A stretch of 35,045 nt of DNA, from contig CANQLJ010000017.1 of the NCBI GenBank assembly GCA_947624685.1, positions 1 through 35,045 on the forward strand, given 5' to 3'. The position numbers and the translations under genes are program-made. The notes below the pieces were generated by a model. It had not been told where the DNA came from. It searched no databases and saw only the letters and a list, made by a program, of their open reading frames with translations. Origin of the DNA: Candidatus Gastranaerophilales bacterium. Lineage in GTDB: Bacteria > Cyanobacteriota > Vampirovibrionia > Gastranaerophilales > Gastranaerophilaceae. Positions 7,887-16,718 of this stretch are shown in pieces. The first letter of the stretch is position 1; the number at the start of each line of letters is the position of its first letter.

Positions 7887-9098
7887 TTGGAAATATTTGA
7901 AGAATTACGCTCACGCGGGCTTATTGCTCAAGTTACAAACGAAGAAGAAATCAAAAAATTAATTAATTCAGGCAAGGCAAAATTTTATATAGGTTTTGAC
8001 CCAACGGCAGATTCCTTGCATGTCGGGCATTTTATGGCATTGTGTTTAATGAAAAGATTGCAGATGGCGGGTAACACCCCGATTGTCCTCATCGGAGGCG
8101 GAACGGCGCACATCGGAGATCCATCCGGGAGGTCGGATATGCGCTCTATGATGAATAATGAAACGATTGAACACAATTGCGCCTGCTTTAAAAAGCAAAT
8201 GGAAAGATTTATTGAATTTAGCGAAAATAAAGCTATAATGGTAAATAACGCCTCATGGCTTTTGAAATTAAATTATATCGAACTTTTAAGAGACATTGGC
8301 GCTTGTTTTTCCGTTAATAATATGTTAAGAGCCGAGTGCTATAAACAAAGAATGGAAAAAGGCTTAAGCTTTTTAGAATTTAATTATATGATTATGCAGG
8401 CTTATGATTTTTATTATCTGAATCAAAACTATGATTGCAATTTGCAATTCGGCGGAGACGACCAATGGTCTAATATGCTTGCGGGGTCTGATTTGATAAG
8501 GAAAAAAGCAGGACGTGAAGCGCACTCAATGACGATTAATCTTTTATTGAATTCGCAGGGAAAGAAAATGGGAAAAACCGTCTCGGGCGCAATTTGGCTT
8601 GATGAAAATAAAACAAGCGTGTATGATTTTTATCAATATTGGAGAAATGTTGATGATTCTGACGTTATAAAATGTTTAAAAATGCTCACGTTCTTGCCTC
8701 TTGAAAAAATCAATGAAATGGAAAATTGGAAAGATGAAAAAATCAATGACGCAAAAGACATCTTGGCTTTTGAATTAACAAAACTTGTCCATGGCGAACA
8801 AAAAGCGCTTATTGCTCAAAAAAGCGCTAAGGCGATATTTTTCGGTTCGGGCGAAGATGAAAACATGCCTCAAACAAAAATTAATATGGAAGGAAATAGT
8901 ATAACGCTTGTCGATATATTAGTCCAAACAAAAATCGCTCAAAGTAAAAGCGAAGCAAAAAGACTTATTCAACAGGGTGCCATAAGCGCAAACAATGAAA
9001 AAATTGCCTCTTTTGATTATGTCTTAACCATAGATGACCTTAAAAAAGGCGTTATAATCAAAAAAGGCAAAAAAGTTTTCCATAAAGCCGTTATTTAA
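7887..9098 (+). CDS. tyrS: Tyrosyl-tRNA synthetase
   Basis: This 403-aa class I aminoacyl-tRNA synthetase charges tRNA-Tyr. The Rossmann-fold HIGH motif is HVGH (45-48) inside FDPTADSLHVGH. The KMSKS loop is KMGKT (227-231), closer to the KFGKT of the E. coli TyrS type than to the KMSKS form. LQFGGDDQWSN carries the tyrosine and acceptor-site residues. The C-terminus (about 335-400) is an S4-like RNA-binding domain (SKSEAKRLIQQGAI). The start codon is TTG at 7887, preceded by AAGGGA at 8 bases; no in-frame ATG nearby fits the family N-terminus better. Monocistronic; it converges with typA. Confidence 0.96.
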   Translation: MEIFEELRSRGLIAQVTNEEEIKKLINSGKAKFYIGFDPTADSLHVGHFMALCLMKRLQMAGNTPIVLIGGGTAHIGDPSGRSDMRSMMNNETIEHNCACFKKQMERFIEFSENKAIMVNNASWLLKLNYIELLRDIGACFSVNNMLRAECYKQRMEKGLSFLEFNYMIMQAYDFYYLNQNYDCNLQFGGDDQWSNMLAGSDLIRKKAGREAHSMTINLLLNSQGKKMGKTVSGAIWLDENKTSVYDFYQYWRNVDDSDVIKCLKMLTFLPLEKINEMENWKDEKINDAKDILAFELTKLVHGEQKALIAQKSAKAIFFGSGEDENMPQTKINMEGNSITLVDILVQTKIAQSKSEAKRLIQQGAISANNEKIASFDYVLTIDDLKKGVIIKKGKKVFHKAVI

Positions 9099-9115
9099 AT
9101 TTATTTTTTTCAGGT

Positions 9116-10903
9116 TTATCTTAGTTTGACAAGGTCGGCTTTTCTGATTCTGACGTTTTGAGGTGTGACTTCAACAAGTTCATCGTCTTGAATATATTCA
9201 AGCGCATCTTCAAGCCCCATAATTTTTGGCGCTTGTAATGTCACCATAACATCGGCTGTGGCTGAGCGCATATTTGTCATTTTTTTGGTCTTGCAGACGT
9301 TTACGGGAATGTCTTGCGGACGGTTGCATTCGCCCACAATCATTCCTCTGTAGACTTTTGTTTTCGGGGTGATAAAAAATACGCCTCTGTCCTCAAATTG
9401 ATGAAGCGCATAAGCTACCGCTTCGCCTTCTTCATGGGCAATTAGGGAGCCTGTTCTTTGGCGGGGGATGTCTCCGCAAAATTCATCATAATTAGCAAAT
9501 GTATGATACATTATCCCTTCGCCTTTTGTCATTCTGATAAATTCGGATCTAAAACCTATTAGTCCTCTTGCGGGGATTAAAAAGTCGATATTTGTTCTTT
9601 TTGGGCCCGATTCCATATTGAGCATTTGAGCCTTTCTTGAGGATAATTTTTCAATGACGCTTCCTGCGTAATCTTGAGGCACGTCGACAATTAAATTTTC
9701 AAAAGGTTCAAGTTTTACGCCGTCTTTTTCTTTATAAATTACTTCGGGTTTTGAAACTTGAAATTCGTAGCCTTCTCTTCTCATTGTCTCAATCAAAATC
9801 CCAAGGTGCAATTCGCCCCTGCCCGAAACTTTAAAGACATCAGTTGAAGCGGTATCTTCAACTCTTAGGGATATATTCTTTTCAAGTTCGTGGTACAATC
9901 TTTTTCTTAATTGTCTTGAAGTAACAAATTTTCCTTCGGTTCCCGCAAACGGCGAATCGTTAATTGAAAAATTCATGGATATTGTGGGTTCATCAATTTT
10001 AATTAAAGGCAGGGGCATCGGATTATCAATCGAGCAAATTGTTTCTCCTATTTGAATATCGCTAAAACCTGCAATACCAACGATGTCGCCAGCAAAAGCT
10101 TGCTCAATTTCTACTCTTCCAAGGTCTTTAAAACCGAATAATTTAACGATTTTTCCTTTTTGGGTAGTTCCGTCGGCTTTTAAAAGCGCAACCTGCTGTT
10201 GAGATTTGATTGAACCGTTTCTGATTCTTCCGATTGCAATTCTTCCTACATAATCGTTATAGTCTAATGTCGTTATTTGCAACTGCAAAGGCAGGTCAAT
10301 ATCGGCTTCGGGGCCTTCGATATTTTCTAAAATGCAATCTAAAAGCGGAAGAATATTTTTATTTTCATCTTCCATATTCACTTTTGCATAGCGATTTAAT
10401 GAACTTGCGTAAATTACCGGAAAATCAATCAAATCTTCTCTATCGGTTAATTCGGTAAATAAATCAAAAACTTTATTTAAGGTGTTATCGGGGTCTGCTC
10501 CTTGCTTATCAATTTTATTTATTACAACAATGATTCTGATTCCAAGCGCAAGCGCTTTTTGAAGTACAAAGCGTGTTTGAGGCATCGGGCCTTCCTGAGC
10601 GTCAACAATTAATAAAGCGCCATCGACCATTCCTAAGACACGTTCGACTTCTCCGCCGAAATCTGCGTGGCCCGGGGTATCAACGACATTAATCTTGACC
10701 CCTTTGTATTGAACGGCAACATTTTTTGATAATATCGTAATACCACGTTCTCGCTCAATATCGTTGTTATCTAAAACGCATGTACCCATTTCTTTGTGTT
10801 CGTCAAATACACCTGTTTGATCTAAAATGCAATCGACAAGAGTCGTTTTACCATGGTCAACATGGGCGATTATTGCGATATTTCTTAATTTTTTGTTTTT
10901 CAT
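9116..10903 (-). CDS. typA: Ribosome-associated GTPase TypA/BipA
   Basis: Predicted 595 aa. The start at 10903 is favoured by AGGAAG 10 bases upstream; the in-frame codon at 10951 has no SD and lies outside the family N-terminus. It is an EF-G-like translational GTPase that binds the ribosome and helps 50S assembly and growth under stress. Motifs: G1 AHVDHGKTT near residue 12, switch [10 protein letters not shown]3 [12 protein letters not shown]4 NKIDKQGAD. These are followed by a beta-barrel domain 2, two alpha/beta domains and the BipA C-terminal domain. Full length for the family (about 600). Confidence 0.96.
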   Translation of the reverse strand: MKNKKLRNIAIIAHVDHGKTTLVDCILDQTGVFDEHKEMGTCVLDNNDIERERGITILSKNVAVQYKGVKINVVDTPGHADFGGEVERVLGMVDGALLIVDAQEGPMPQTRFVLQKALALGIRIIVVINKIDKQGADPDNTLNKVFDLFTELTDREDLIDFPVIYASSLNRYAKVNMEDENKNILPLLDCILENIEGPEADIDLPLQLQITTLDYNDYVGRIAIGRIRNGSIKSQQQVALLKADGTTQKGKIVKLFGFKDLGRVEIEQAFAGDIVGIAGFSDIQIGETICSIDNPMPLPLIKIDEPTISMNFSINDSPFAGTEGKFVTSRQLRKRLYHELEKNISLRVEDTASTDVFKVSGRGELHLGILIETMRREGYEFQVSKPEVIYKEKDGVKLEPFENLIVDVPQDYAGSVIEKLSSRKAQMLNMESGPKRTNIDFLIPARGLIGFRSEFIRMTKGEGIMYHTFANYDEFCGDIPRQRTGSLIAHEEGEAVAYALHQFEDRGVFFITPKTKVYRGMIVGECNRPQDIPVNVCKTKKMTNMRSATADVMVTLQAPKIMGLEDALEYIQDDELVEVTPQNVRIRKADLVKLR

Positions 10904-10980
10904 TGTTGTTAATCTTCCTAAAAAAAATTTGGCTATATTTTTATAACGCATGTGACAAAAAATATTTTACACTAAAAAAT

Positions 10981-11022
10981 TTTTAAATAAAACAAGGCTC
11001 AAAAATTTTTTAGAGCCTTGTT
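10981..11022 (-). terminator. Terminator of the glycogen-synthase-like gene
   Basis: On the minus strand AACAAGGCTC (11022-11013) pairs perfectly with GAGCCTTGTT (11000-10991) around a 12-base AT loop. TTATTTAAAA follows the stem, whose last bases are also T. It lies just after the stop of the 991-aa gene and upstream of typA, so the two are probably separate transcripts. Confidence 0.8.
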
Positions 11023-11043
11023 ATTATGTTTTATTATATTTTA

Positions 11044-14019
11044 TTATCTTGCGTTGCTTTTAATGAAGCTATCAAGCGACAGAGGGTCTCCTTTTGCGGG
11101 TTTAAGAGTAGTCGGAGCGCTCAATAGCGCGGTTGAACCGGTATCCAATTTTGTGCCTTGGGCTGGGTTTTGGGTTGGAATACTTGTATTTTTGCCATTT
11201 TTGCCTTTAACTTTATCAAAGATTAATTTAGCTCCAAAACCGATTAATGCGCCTCCCGCAAGACCCAAAGCCGCAAAAGCAAGTTTGTTTTGTTTAATTA
11301 CAACGGGGACACTTTCTGCCATCTTTGCAACAAATGTGCCGTTCCATTTTTTCATGGGTTCTTTGGAGCGGCCCACAGCGCTTTTCATTTCGACAAACGA
11401 GCCATCTGCTGCCTGTTCAATTTGAAAAACATTCATATAGCGGTCAAGCGCCGGTAATCCGCCGTTAAATGCGCCATTTTCGTGCCAATCTATTTTAAGT
11501 TTGATTGCGTTTTGAACCATTTGTTTGTATTTGTCCGGTTCATTCGTGGCTAATTTAACCGCTTTATCTATGTTTTGCGCTTCTTGTTTAGCAAGAGCAA
11601 TCACCCTTGCTTTATCCAATATGTCGGCATAATTTTCCGCTTTCGGATCTGCGTTTTTCAAGAAATCGAAATCAGCGTCATTTGCGAATCTTTTCAATAT
11701 TTCTTCTCTCGAAATCATAAATGCCGTATCGGTCAAAAATCCGGTCGCTTCACCAACTGAACCATCTTGTGCTAAGGTTTTGATAAAATCGGGCGAACCG
11801 CCTGTAGCATTTGATAATACCGGTGTTCCTCCCGCAAATGATTCTAAAGGTGTAATTCCGCAAGGTTCATATCTGCTTGTAATTATGGAATAATCGATAC
11901 AAGAGACGAATCTGTTTGAAGAACGGCCGTCGACATAAACGATATTGCCGCCATAGCCCATATCGGCTATTTCTTTTATACCTTCTTTGATTGATTCCCA
12001 ATCTTTTGCACCTTCATCCCAAGGGCCCGCGCCAAGAAGGATTTTTGTGTGACGAGCTTGATTTAAACTTTCTTCGTCGCCGCGTGCAATCATATTTTTT
12101 AAATACTGTTTAAATGATTCAATTGAAGTCGGGAAGCCTTTTTGTGAATCCGCTCTGCCCCATCCGAAAAAGAGTATGTCGCCCTGTTCAAATTTCGAAA
12201 AGCTGCCTAAGGTCCTTGGCGTTTCTTCATATTTTTTTCTTGCTTCAATAAGAGCGCCTTTAAGTTTATCAGTTACAGCGTCGCCTGCCGCAAGGACTTT
12301 TGCGTTTGCTTCTTCAAATGCCGCTTTTGTGCTTGCTAATTTTTCCACCCCTGCTTTTCCAAAGAACAGCTCGTTTAAAGGATTGTTTATTCCGCTTAAT
12401 TGCTGATCGCGTGCGGCAGCTTTTGCGCTTTCAAGAGCTTCGCCAGTTAAATCGGCGGGGACTTTTGGGCTTGCGTCTGCTATGGTGTTAATTAACCATT
12501 GTTTATTGCTTTGTTTTGCACTGTTTAGGGTGTCAAAATTTATTTCACCCGTTTTAGGCAGAATCGGAGTGAACCCTTTTTTAATTTCATCCGTAAATCC
12601 GGGGCAAAATTCGTCAACTTCGTCAAGTTTTAACGAAGCGGGAGTTGAACCGTTTACAATATCGTATGACCTTACGGGCATAATTTTTCTTGTCAAACCG
12701 TCGCTGATTTCACATGTTTGTAATTGGCTCATTTCTTTTCCGAAATTATCTGAGACCGAGCCGATTGTGGAGCATTCCCCGTTTCTTATAAGCTGGCTGT
12801 TTATAATCGGAATTGTGGTCATGTTGTAGTCGCCGTATTCATCAACAAAATCGCCAATATAGGGTTTAAAAAATTCTTGTAACTTTTTAAATTCGTCTTT
12901 AGGAAGTGATTGAACTCCTTTTTCTTTGTCACCGGGAACTACTTTTTTGATAATTTCAGAGATACTATCCCATTCGGGGTCACTTTGCATTATTTTTAAA
13001 TCATCGGGCGAACAGGTTATTCTGACAAAATCCATCGGGCTCATATAGTGGCCTTGATAATTTCTGCCGGGGTTATGGAAGGTAGAGTGCGTCATGATTC
13101 CTCGCCAATATTCATTTCCCTTTGCAGATTCTTCCGTGCTGGCACAAATTGTGGGAAACACCTGTCTGTCATGGAGCCAAACGGTGCCGGGGTTAAAGTT
13201 TTCGCCGTTTTCATCAACTAATTTAGGCAATGCATCGGTGACTGCTCTTGAAAAATTACCGTAAAATAAATCCGAAAAGCAATCGCCTTTATATGTGTAA
13301 GCTTTTTCAAATTTAGCAAGCTCCGGTGTGTGCATAATATAAACATCCGGCCCGCCGTTGAGCTGGTCTTTTCTCACTTTAAATAAATGATAAGGAACTT
13401 CATCGACGGAGTCCAGATTTTGGCTGATACTGTAAACCTTGCCTTCAATATTTTTACCTTGGGATTTAACCGGCTCAATTATTTTATATGGCGTTTTCCA
13501 AGGTTGCTTGGCGTCTATTGTTTCGTGGATAACGTATTGCTGGCCTTCTTGGAGAGGTTGATCCAAGTCGACAGGTATAAATTCATAAGCTTCAATGTCG
13601 TGTGCGAAACCCGTTTCGGCTTTTGTCCACATTTTTGTTGAACCATCTTCGTTATGTATAATGGATTTTATTTTTATTTTACCTTGCGGGTTTTCCGGGG
13701 CATGGTAAGGAAGAATTGCTCTTGCGTCAATATTTTTGTGTTTTTTAAAGGCGGCTGAAGCTTCGCTTGTGACGTTAGCCAATCCGCCGACTTTGTATAC
13801 ACCGTTTAAAAGTCCCTGATACTCGGGTGCAACCGATATTATCTGGCCTAAGTTTTTTGAAGTGTTACCTGTAAAAGTTAAAGCTCTTGAAAAATTTAAT
13901 GGTCTTAGCGAATTGACATCAAATTGAGCTTGAATCGTGTTTGTTTTTTTTACATCTCTTGCGTTGAGATACCTTTGCGTTTTTGGAACATACCCTAAAG
14001 TGTTAAATGCGACTTTCAT
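11044..14019 (-). CDS. Oversized glycogen/starch-synthase-like (GT5) protein with atypical N-terminus and C-terminal membrane segment
   Basis: Predicted 991 aa, about twice a normal GlgA (about 480). ATG 14019 has GAGGGG just upstream; the in-frame GTG at 14031 does not. Family features: APEYQGLLNGVYKVGGLANV at about 67-86 matches the GT5 N-terminal nucleotide-sugar loop (K-x-G-G-L). The C-terminal YEPCGITPLESFAGGTPVLS keeps the E-P-C-G-x4-E donor-binding site, followed by ATGGSPDF. Between the halves are long non-family stretches with charged helices. The first 46 residues are polar and end in LTFTG (47-51), a motif also found in the three proteins at 29961-33553. Near the C-terminus is one hydrophobic helix (LAFAALGLAGGALIGFGAKL), then a disordered Pro/Thr tail. 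It likely elongates an alpha-glucan from ADP- or UDP-glucose, perhaps at a membrane. Activity and location are inferred. Confidence 0.8.
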   Translation of the reverse strand: MKVAFNTLGYVPKTQRYLNARDVKKTNTIQAQFDVNSLRPLNFSRALTFTGNTSKNLGQIISVAPEYQGLLNGVYKVGGLANVTSEASAAFKKHKNIDARAILPYHAPENPQGKIKIKSIIHNEDGSTKMWTKAETGFAHDIEAYEFIPVDLDQPLQEGQQYVIHETIDAKQPWKTPYKIIEPVKSQGKNIEGKVYSISQNLDSVDEVPYHLFKVRKDQLNGGPDVYIMHTPELAKFEKAYTYKGDCFSDLFYGNFSRAVTDALPKLVDENGENFNPGTVWLHDRQVFPTICASTEESAKGNEYWRGIMTHSTFHNPGRNYQGHYMSPMDFVRITCSPDDLKIMQSDPEWDSISEIIKKVVPGDKEKGVQSLPKDEFKKLQEFFKPYIGDFVDEYGDYNMTTIPIINSQLIRNGECSTIGSVSDNFGKEMSQLQTCEISDGLTRKIMPVRSYDIVNGSTPASLKLDEVDEFCPGFTDEIKKGFTPILPKTGEINFDTLNSAKQSNKQWLINTIADASPKVPADLTGEALESAKAAARDQQLSGINNPLNELFFGKAGVEKLASTKAAFEEANAKVLAAGDAVTDKLKGALIEARKKYEETPRTLGSFSKFEQGDILFFGWGRADSQKGFPTSIESFKQYLKNMIARGDEESLNQARHTKILLGAGPWDEGAKDWESIKEGIKEIADMGYGGNIVYVDGRSSNRFVSCIDYSIITSRYEPCGITPLESFAGGTPVLSNATGGSPDFIKTLAQDGSVGEATGFLTDTAFMISREEILKRFANDADFDFLKNADPKAENYADILDKARVIALAKQEAQNIDKAVKLATNEPDKYKQMVQNAIKLKIDWHENGAFNGGLPALDRYMNVFQIEQAADGSFVEMKSAVGRSKEPMKKWNGTFVAKMAESVPVVIKQNKLAFAALGLAGGALIGFGAKLIFDKVKGKNGKNTSIPTQNPAQGTKLDTGSTALLSAPTTLKPAKGDPLSLDSFIKSNAR

Positions 14020-14134
14020 TTTTCCCCTCACCTATGCACAATCTACTATATACACAAAACACAAACATAAATTTTTTTGCGCAAAATCGACGTTTTTTAT
14101 ATATTTTTAAGCTAAAATTTACGAAAATTTACAA

Positions 14135-14163
14135 TTTATATCTGTGCCAATCCATGATACAAT
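14135..14163 (+). promoter_or_regulatory. Promoter giving a probable leaderless mRNA
   Basis: TTTATA (14135-14140), a 17-base spacer, then TACAAT (14158-14163). The ATG of the HTH gene begins at 14170, 6 bases after the -10 box. Transcription would therefore start at or next to the start codon. No SD sequence is present before this ATG, which agrees. Confidence 0.5.
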
Positions 14164-14169
14164 AAAAAA

Positions 14170-14598
14170 ATGAAAAAAGGAAATACTTCTTTAGCACAAT
14201 TTATTATAACAAAAAGGCAAGCCCGTAATTTAAGCCAGCAAGAGCTTTCCGAGCTGTCGAGCGTTACGCTTGATGAAATTCAATCAATTGAACAGGGCTT
14301 AGTTTTGTTTCTTGCAACTACAGTCAGACAAAAACTTGCAAAAGCTTTAAAGATTGAAAATAAAGAAATAAAGCAGTATGAAAAGAAGGCGGATTTTAAT
14401 TTAATTGATAAATCAAAAAAAGATCAAATAAGAGAGCTTATTTTGCTTAATTCTTCCAATCCTGATTTTGAGATAAATTGCCCCGTTTGCGGAGAAAAAT
14501 TAATCACAAGAATAGCAAAATTATATGATTTAGAAGATAATTTAGTCCTAAACCCGAAGGCAAGATGCCCAAAATGTCCTTTTCAATTGAATGATTAA
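14170..14598 (+). CDS. HTH (XRE-like) protein with C-terminal zinc-ribbon cysteines
   Basis: This 142-aa protein has an XRE-like helix-turn-helix at residues 8-60 (FIITKRQARNLSQQELSELS, then LDEIQSIEQG). A short lysine-rich linker follows, then CPVCGEKL (about 105) and CPKCPFQ near the C-terminus, two C-x2-C knuckles spaced as in a zinc ribbon. The combination suggests a DNA-binding regulator with a metal-stabilised or metal-sensing tail. There is no SD site; the promoter geometry suggests leaderless expression. It converges with the diguanylate cyclase gene (7-base gap) and is divergent from the glycogen-synthase-like gene, which it might control, though no operator is visible. Confidence 0.75.
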   Translation: MKKGNTSLAQFIITKRQARNLSQQELSELSSVTLDEIQSIEQGLVLFLATTVRQKLAKALKIENKEIKQYEKKADFNLIDKSKKDQIRELILLNSSNPDFEINCPVCGEKLITRIAKLYDLEDNLVLNPKARCPKCPFQLND

Positions 14599-14605
14599 AT
14601 AAAAA

Positions 14606-16390
14606 TTAAACTTCCGATACGACTTGATTTCTTCCTTGTTCTTTTGCGCGATAGAGACATTTATCTGCATATTCGATTATATCTTGGGGAGTTTTTCCGT
14701 CTTTTTCGACACTTGAAACACCGATACTTATTGTAACATTCACTTTTTTTGAATCTGCAAGGATGAATTTATAAGAACTAACGGCATTGCAGATTTTATT
14801 TGCGGTTATAATCGCATCTTTTTTAACCGTGTTTGTTAAAATGATTGCCATTTCTTCTCCGCCATAGCGGCAAACTATATCGGATGTTCTTGAATTTTTC
14901 TTTAATATATTTGCAACTTGTTTTAAAACAATATCCCCGCTTTGATGGCCGTATTTATCGTTAAATTTCTTGAAAAAATCAATATCAATTAATATTAACG
15001 AAAAAGGAATGTTGTATCGTTTAAAATTATTTACATTTATTATCATTTGTTCTTGAAAATATCTGTGGTTATAAAGGTTTGTTAATCCGTCCGTTACGGC
15101 CAATTGATAGGTTTGTTCATAGTCTTTAGATTTTAAAAGATATTTTTGGCAATAAATTATTATAAAAATAATTACACAAGACACAAAAGGCAAAACCACG
15201 GGAACCCACAAATTAAACAAAAGCATCAAAATTATCGATAATGCCCCATAAAACATCATAGCCAAAATCGAAAAACTGATTGTCTTTATAACATCGTCGG
15301 TTTTTAAAACGTAATATCCTATTATTACCATCAAAATTATCGAAATCAAAAAATCAAATATCGGGGGAGTTTTTTTGATGAAGTCATTTTTTAAGATATT
15401 ATTTAAAAATGTGCAATTAAATTCCACTCCCGACATATTATATTCAACAGGCGTGCTTTTAATATCACCCATGCTCATTGCAGTTGTTCCTATATAGATA
15501 TTTTTGTTTTTAAATTGTTCAAAAAATTTTGTATCGTTATTTTTAATTGCTTCAAGCGTTTGCCACAGAGGAATATGATTATAGCTATAAGCTTTTCCAT
15601 ACCAGTTTAAAACGGCCCTTTGTGTTTCATCAAGCGGGATTTTGTGTTTTTTATCGATAATAATTGTGTTGTTTTTAATTATCAGAGCTTTTTTATCCAA
15701 CAAATCCATAGCGACTTTTAAAGTCAAGTTCGGATAATATAAATCTTTATATCTAAAAACAGGGGTTGCATCTCTTATGATTCCGTCCGTGTCTCTTGTG
15801 ACGTTAATTGCACCGATATTATTTGTTATATCTTCCAGGTTTTTCATCACTCTTCTTGAATTTTTGAAAGTGATGTATTGATTATCATATAACCCCCCAT
15901 CGACAACTTTTAGCATTAAATCTTCTTTTAATTCGCTTGATTGCCTTATAACATCGTCATAATTATCAAAACTCATCGAAAGATAGATGTTGGGGTGTTT
16001 TTTTACCGTTTCAATAAATATATTATCGGAATCAATATCCGTCAAATTAGGTTTTATAAAAAGCATATCGAATATAACGCTTTTGGGGTTCTGTTTTTCA
16101 ATGTTATTTACGACATTTGCCCAAACTTTTCTTGATATTGGCCAATAGCCGTATTTATCCATAATATATTCATAAGTTGCATCATCAAGTGCCAAAATTA
16201 CTATGTCATTGTCAATTTTTTTGTGTTTTGAAATGACGCTTTGTCTTAAATCAAAGGAATTATTTTCTATTTTTGTGATGAAGTCCCGAAATATTTGAAA
16301 ATTTCCAAAAAAACAAAAAGTTAAAAATATGGTTAAAATTATAAAACCATAGATGATTTTAATAAGGCGTTTTTGGGTTTGCTCCTTCAT
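14606..16390 (-). CDS. CHASE2-GGDEF membrane diguanylate cyclase
   Basis: This 594-aa protein makes cyclic di-GMP from two GTP in response to an extracytoplasmic signal. Layout: one N-terminal membrane helix (about 8-32), a CHASE2 sensor domain (about 40-335; DIVILALDDATY and PKSVIFDMLF are typical), three further membrane helices (about 340-415), then a GGDEF domain (about 430-594). The active-site loop is RYGGEEM (GGEEM 510-514), with the inhibitory I-site RTSD at 501-504 in the canonical position five residues ahead. Met replacing the usual Phe is tolerated in active enzymes as far as I recall. It starts 2 bases after the stop of the 65-aa ORF, so the two are probably cotranslated. Target pathway unknown; a pilus or envelope output is plausible given the neighbours. 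Confidence 0.92.
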   Translation of the reverse strand: MKEQTQKRLIKIIYGFIILTIFLTFCFFGNFQIFRDFITKIENNSFDLRQSVISKHKKIDNDIVILALDDATYEYIMDKYGYWPISRKVWANVVNNIEKQNPKSVIFDMLFIKPNLTDIDSDNIFIETVKKHPNIYLSMSFDNYDDVIRQSSELKEDLMLKVVDGGLYDNQYITFKNSRRVMKNLEDITNNIGAINVTRDTDGIIRDATPVFRYKDLYYPNLTLKVAMDLLDKKALIIKNNTIIIDKKHKIPLDETQRAVLNWYGKAYSYNHIPLWQTLEAIKNNDTKFFEQFKNKNIYIGTTAMSMGDIKSTPVEYNMSGVEFNCTFLNNILKNDFIKKTPPIFDFLISIILMVIIGYYVLKTDDVIKTISFSILAMMFYGALSIILMLLFNLWVPVVLPFVSCVIIFIIIYCQKYLLKSKDYEQTYQLAVTDGLTNLYNHRYFQEQMIINVNNFKRYNIPFSLILIDIDFFKKFNDKYGHQSGDIVLKQVANILKKNSRTSDIVCRYGGEEMAIILTNTVKKDAIITANKICNAVSSYKFILADSKKVNVTISIGVSSVEKDGKTPQDIIEYADKCLYRAKEQGRNQVVSEV

Positions 16391-16392
16391 AA

Positions 16393-16590
16393 TTATTTTC
16401 CGATATATGTTTTTTGATATTTGGAATAAGTAAGCTCGTCAATTATTTGATAGACGGGGTTTTGATTTTTAAAATTCAATTTCAAACCAAAGTCATAAAT
16501 CATTTGAATCAATTCGTCAGACTTGTTTTGGGGTATCGACAGGTTTGATATAAATCTTAAAAGGTATTTTTCATTTTGGTTGTTTATCAT
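16393..16590 (-). CDS. Small ORF upstream of the diguanylate cyclase
   Basis: This 65-aa protein is not recognised. It is hydrophilic, Asn/Lys-rich, and has no membrane segment. The reading frame ends 2 bases before the cyclase ATG, the spacing expected for translational coupling. Its own start at 16590 lacks a clear SD (only TAAGAAA). A 7-bp inverted repeat (16592-16598/16612-16618) lies immediately before it. It could be a partner of the cyclase or a translated leader. Confidence 0.5.
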   Translation of the reverse strand: MINNQNEKYLLRFISNLSIPQNKSDELIQMIYDFGLKLNFKNQNPVYQIIDELTYSKYQKTYIGK

Positions 16591-16718
16591 AATGATGATT
16601 TTCTTATAGATTCATCATAATTAAATCAACCGTAAGAATAATTTAGGGCCTGTTTTTATAATCCAAACAATGTATTTTTACTTTTTCTTTTGAAATTTTT
16701 ATATCAAATAAATTAAAT

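Noticed and set aside
12176-12829. Plus-strand open frames (up to 115 codons) opposite the glycogen-synthase-like gene
   Set aside because: They are antisense shadows of a clearly coding frame and lack start signals.
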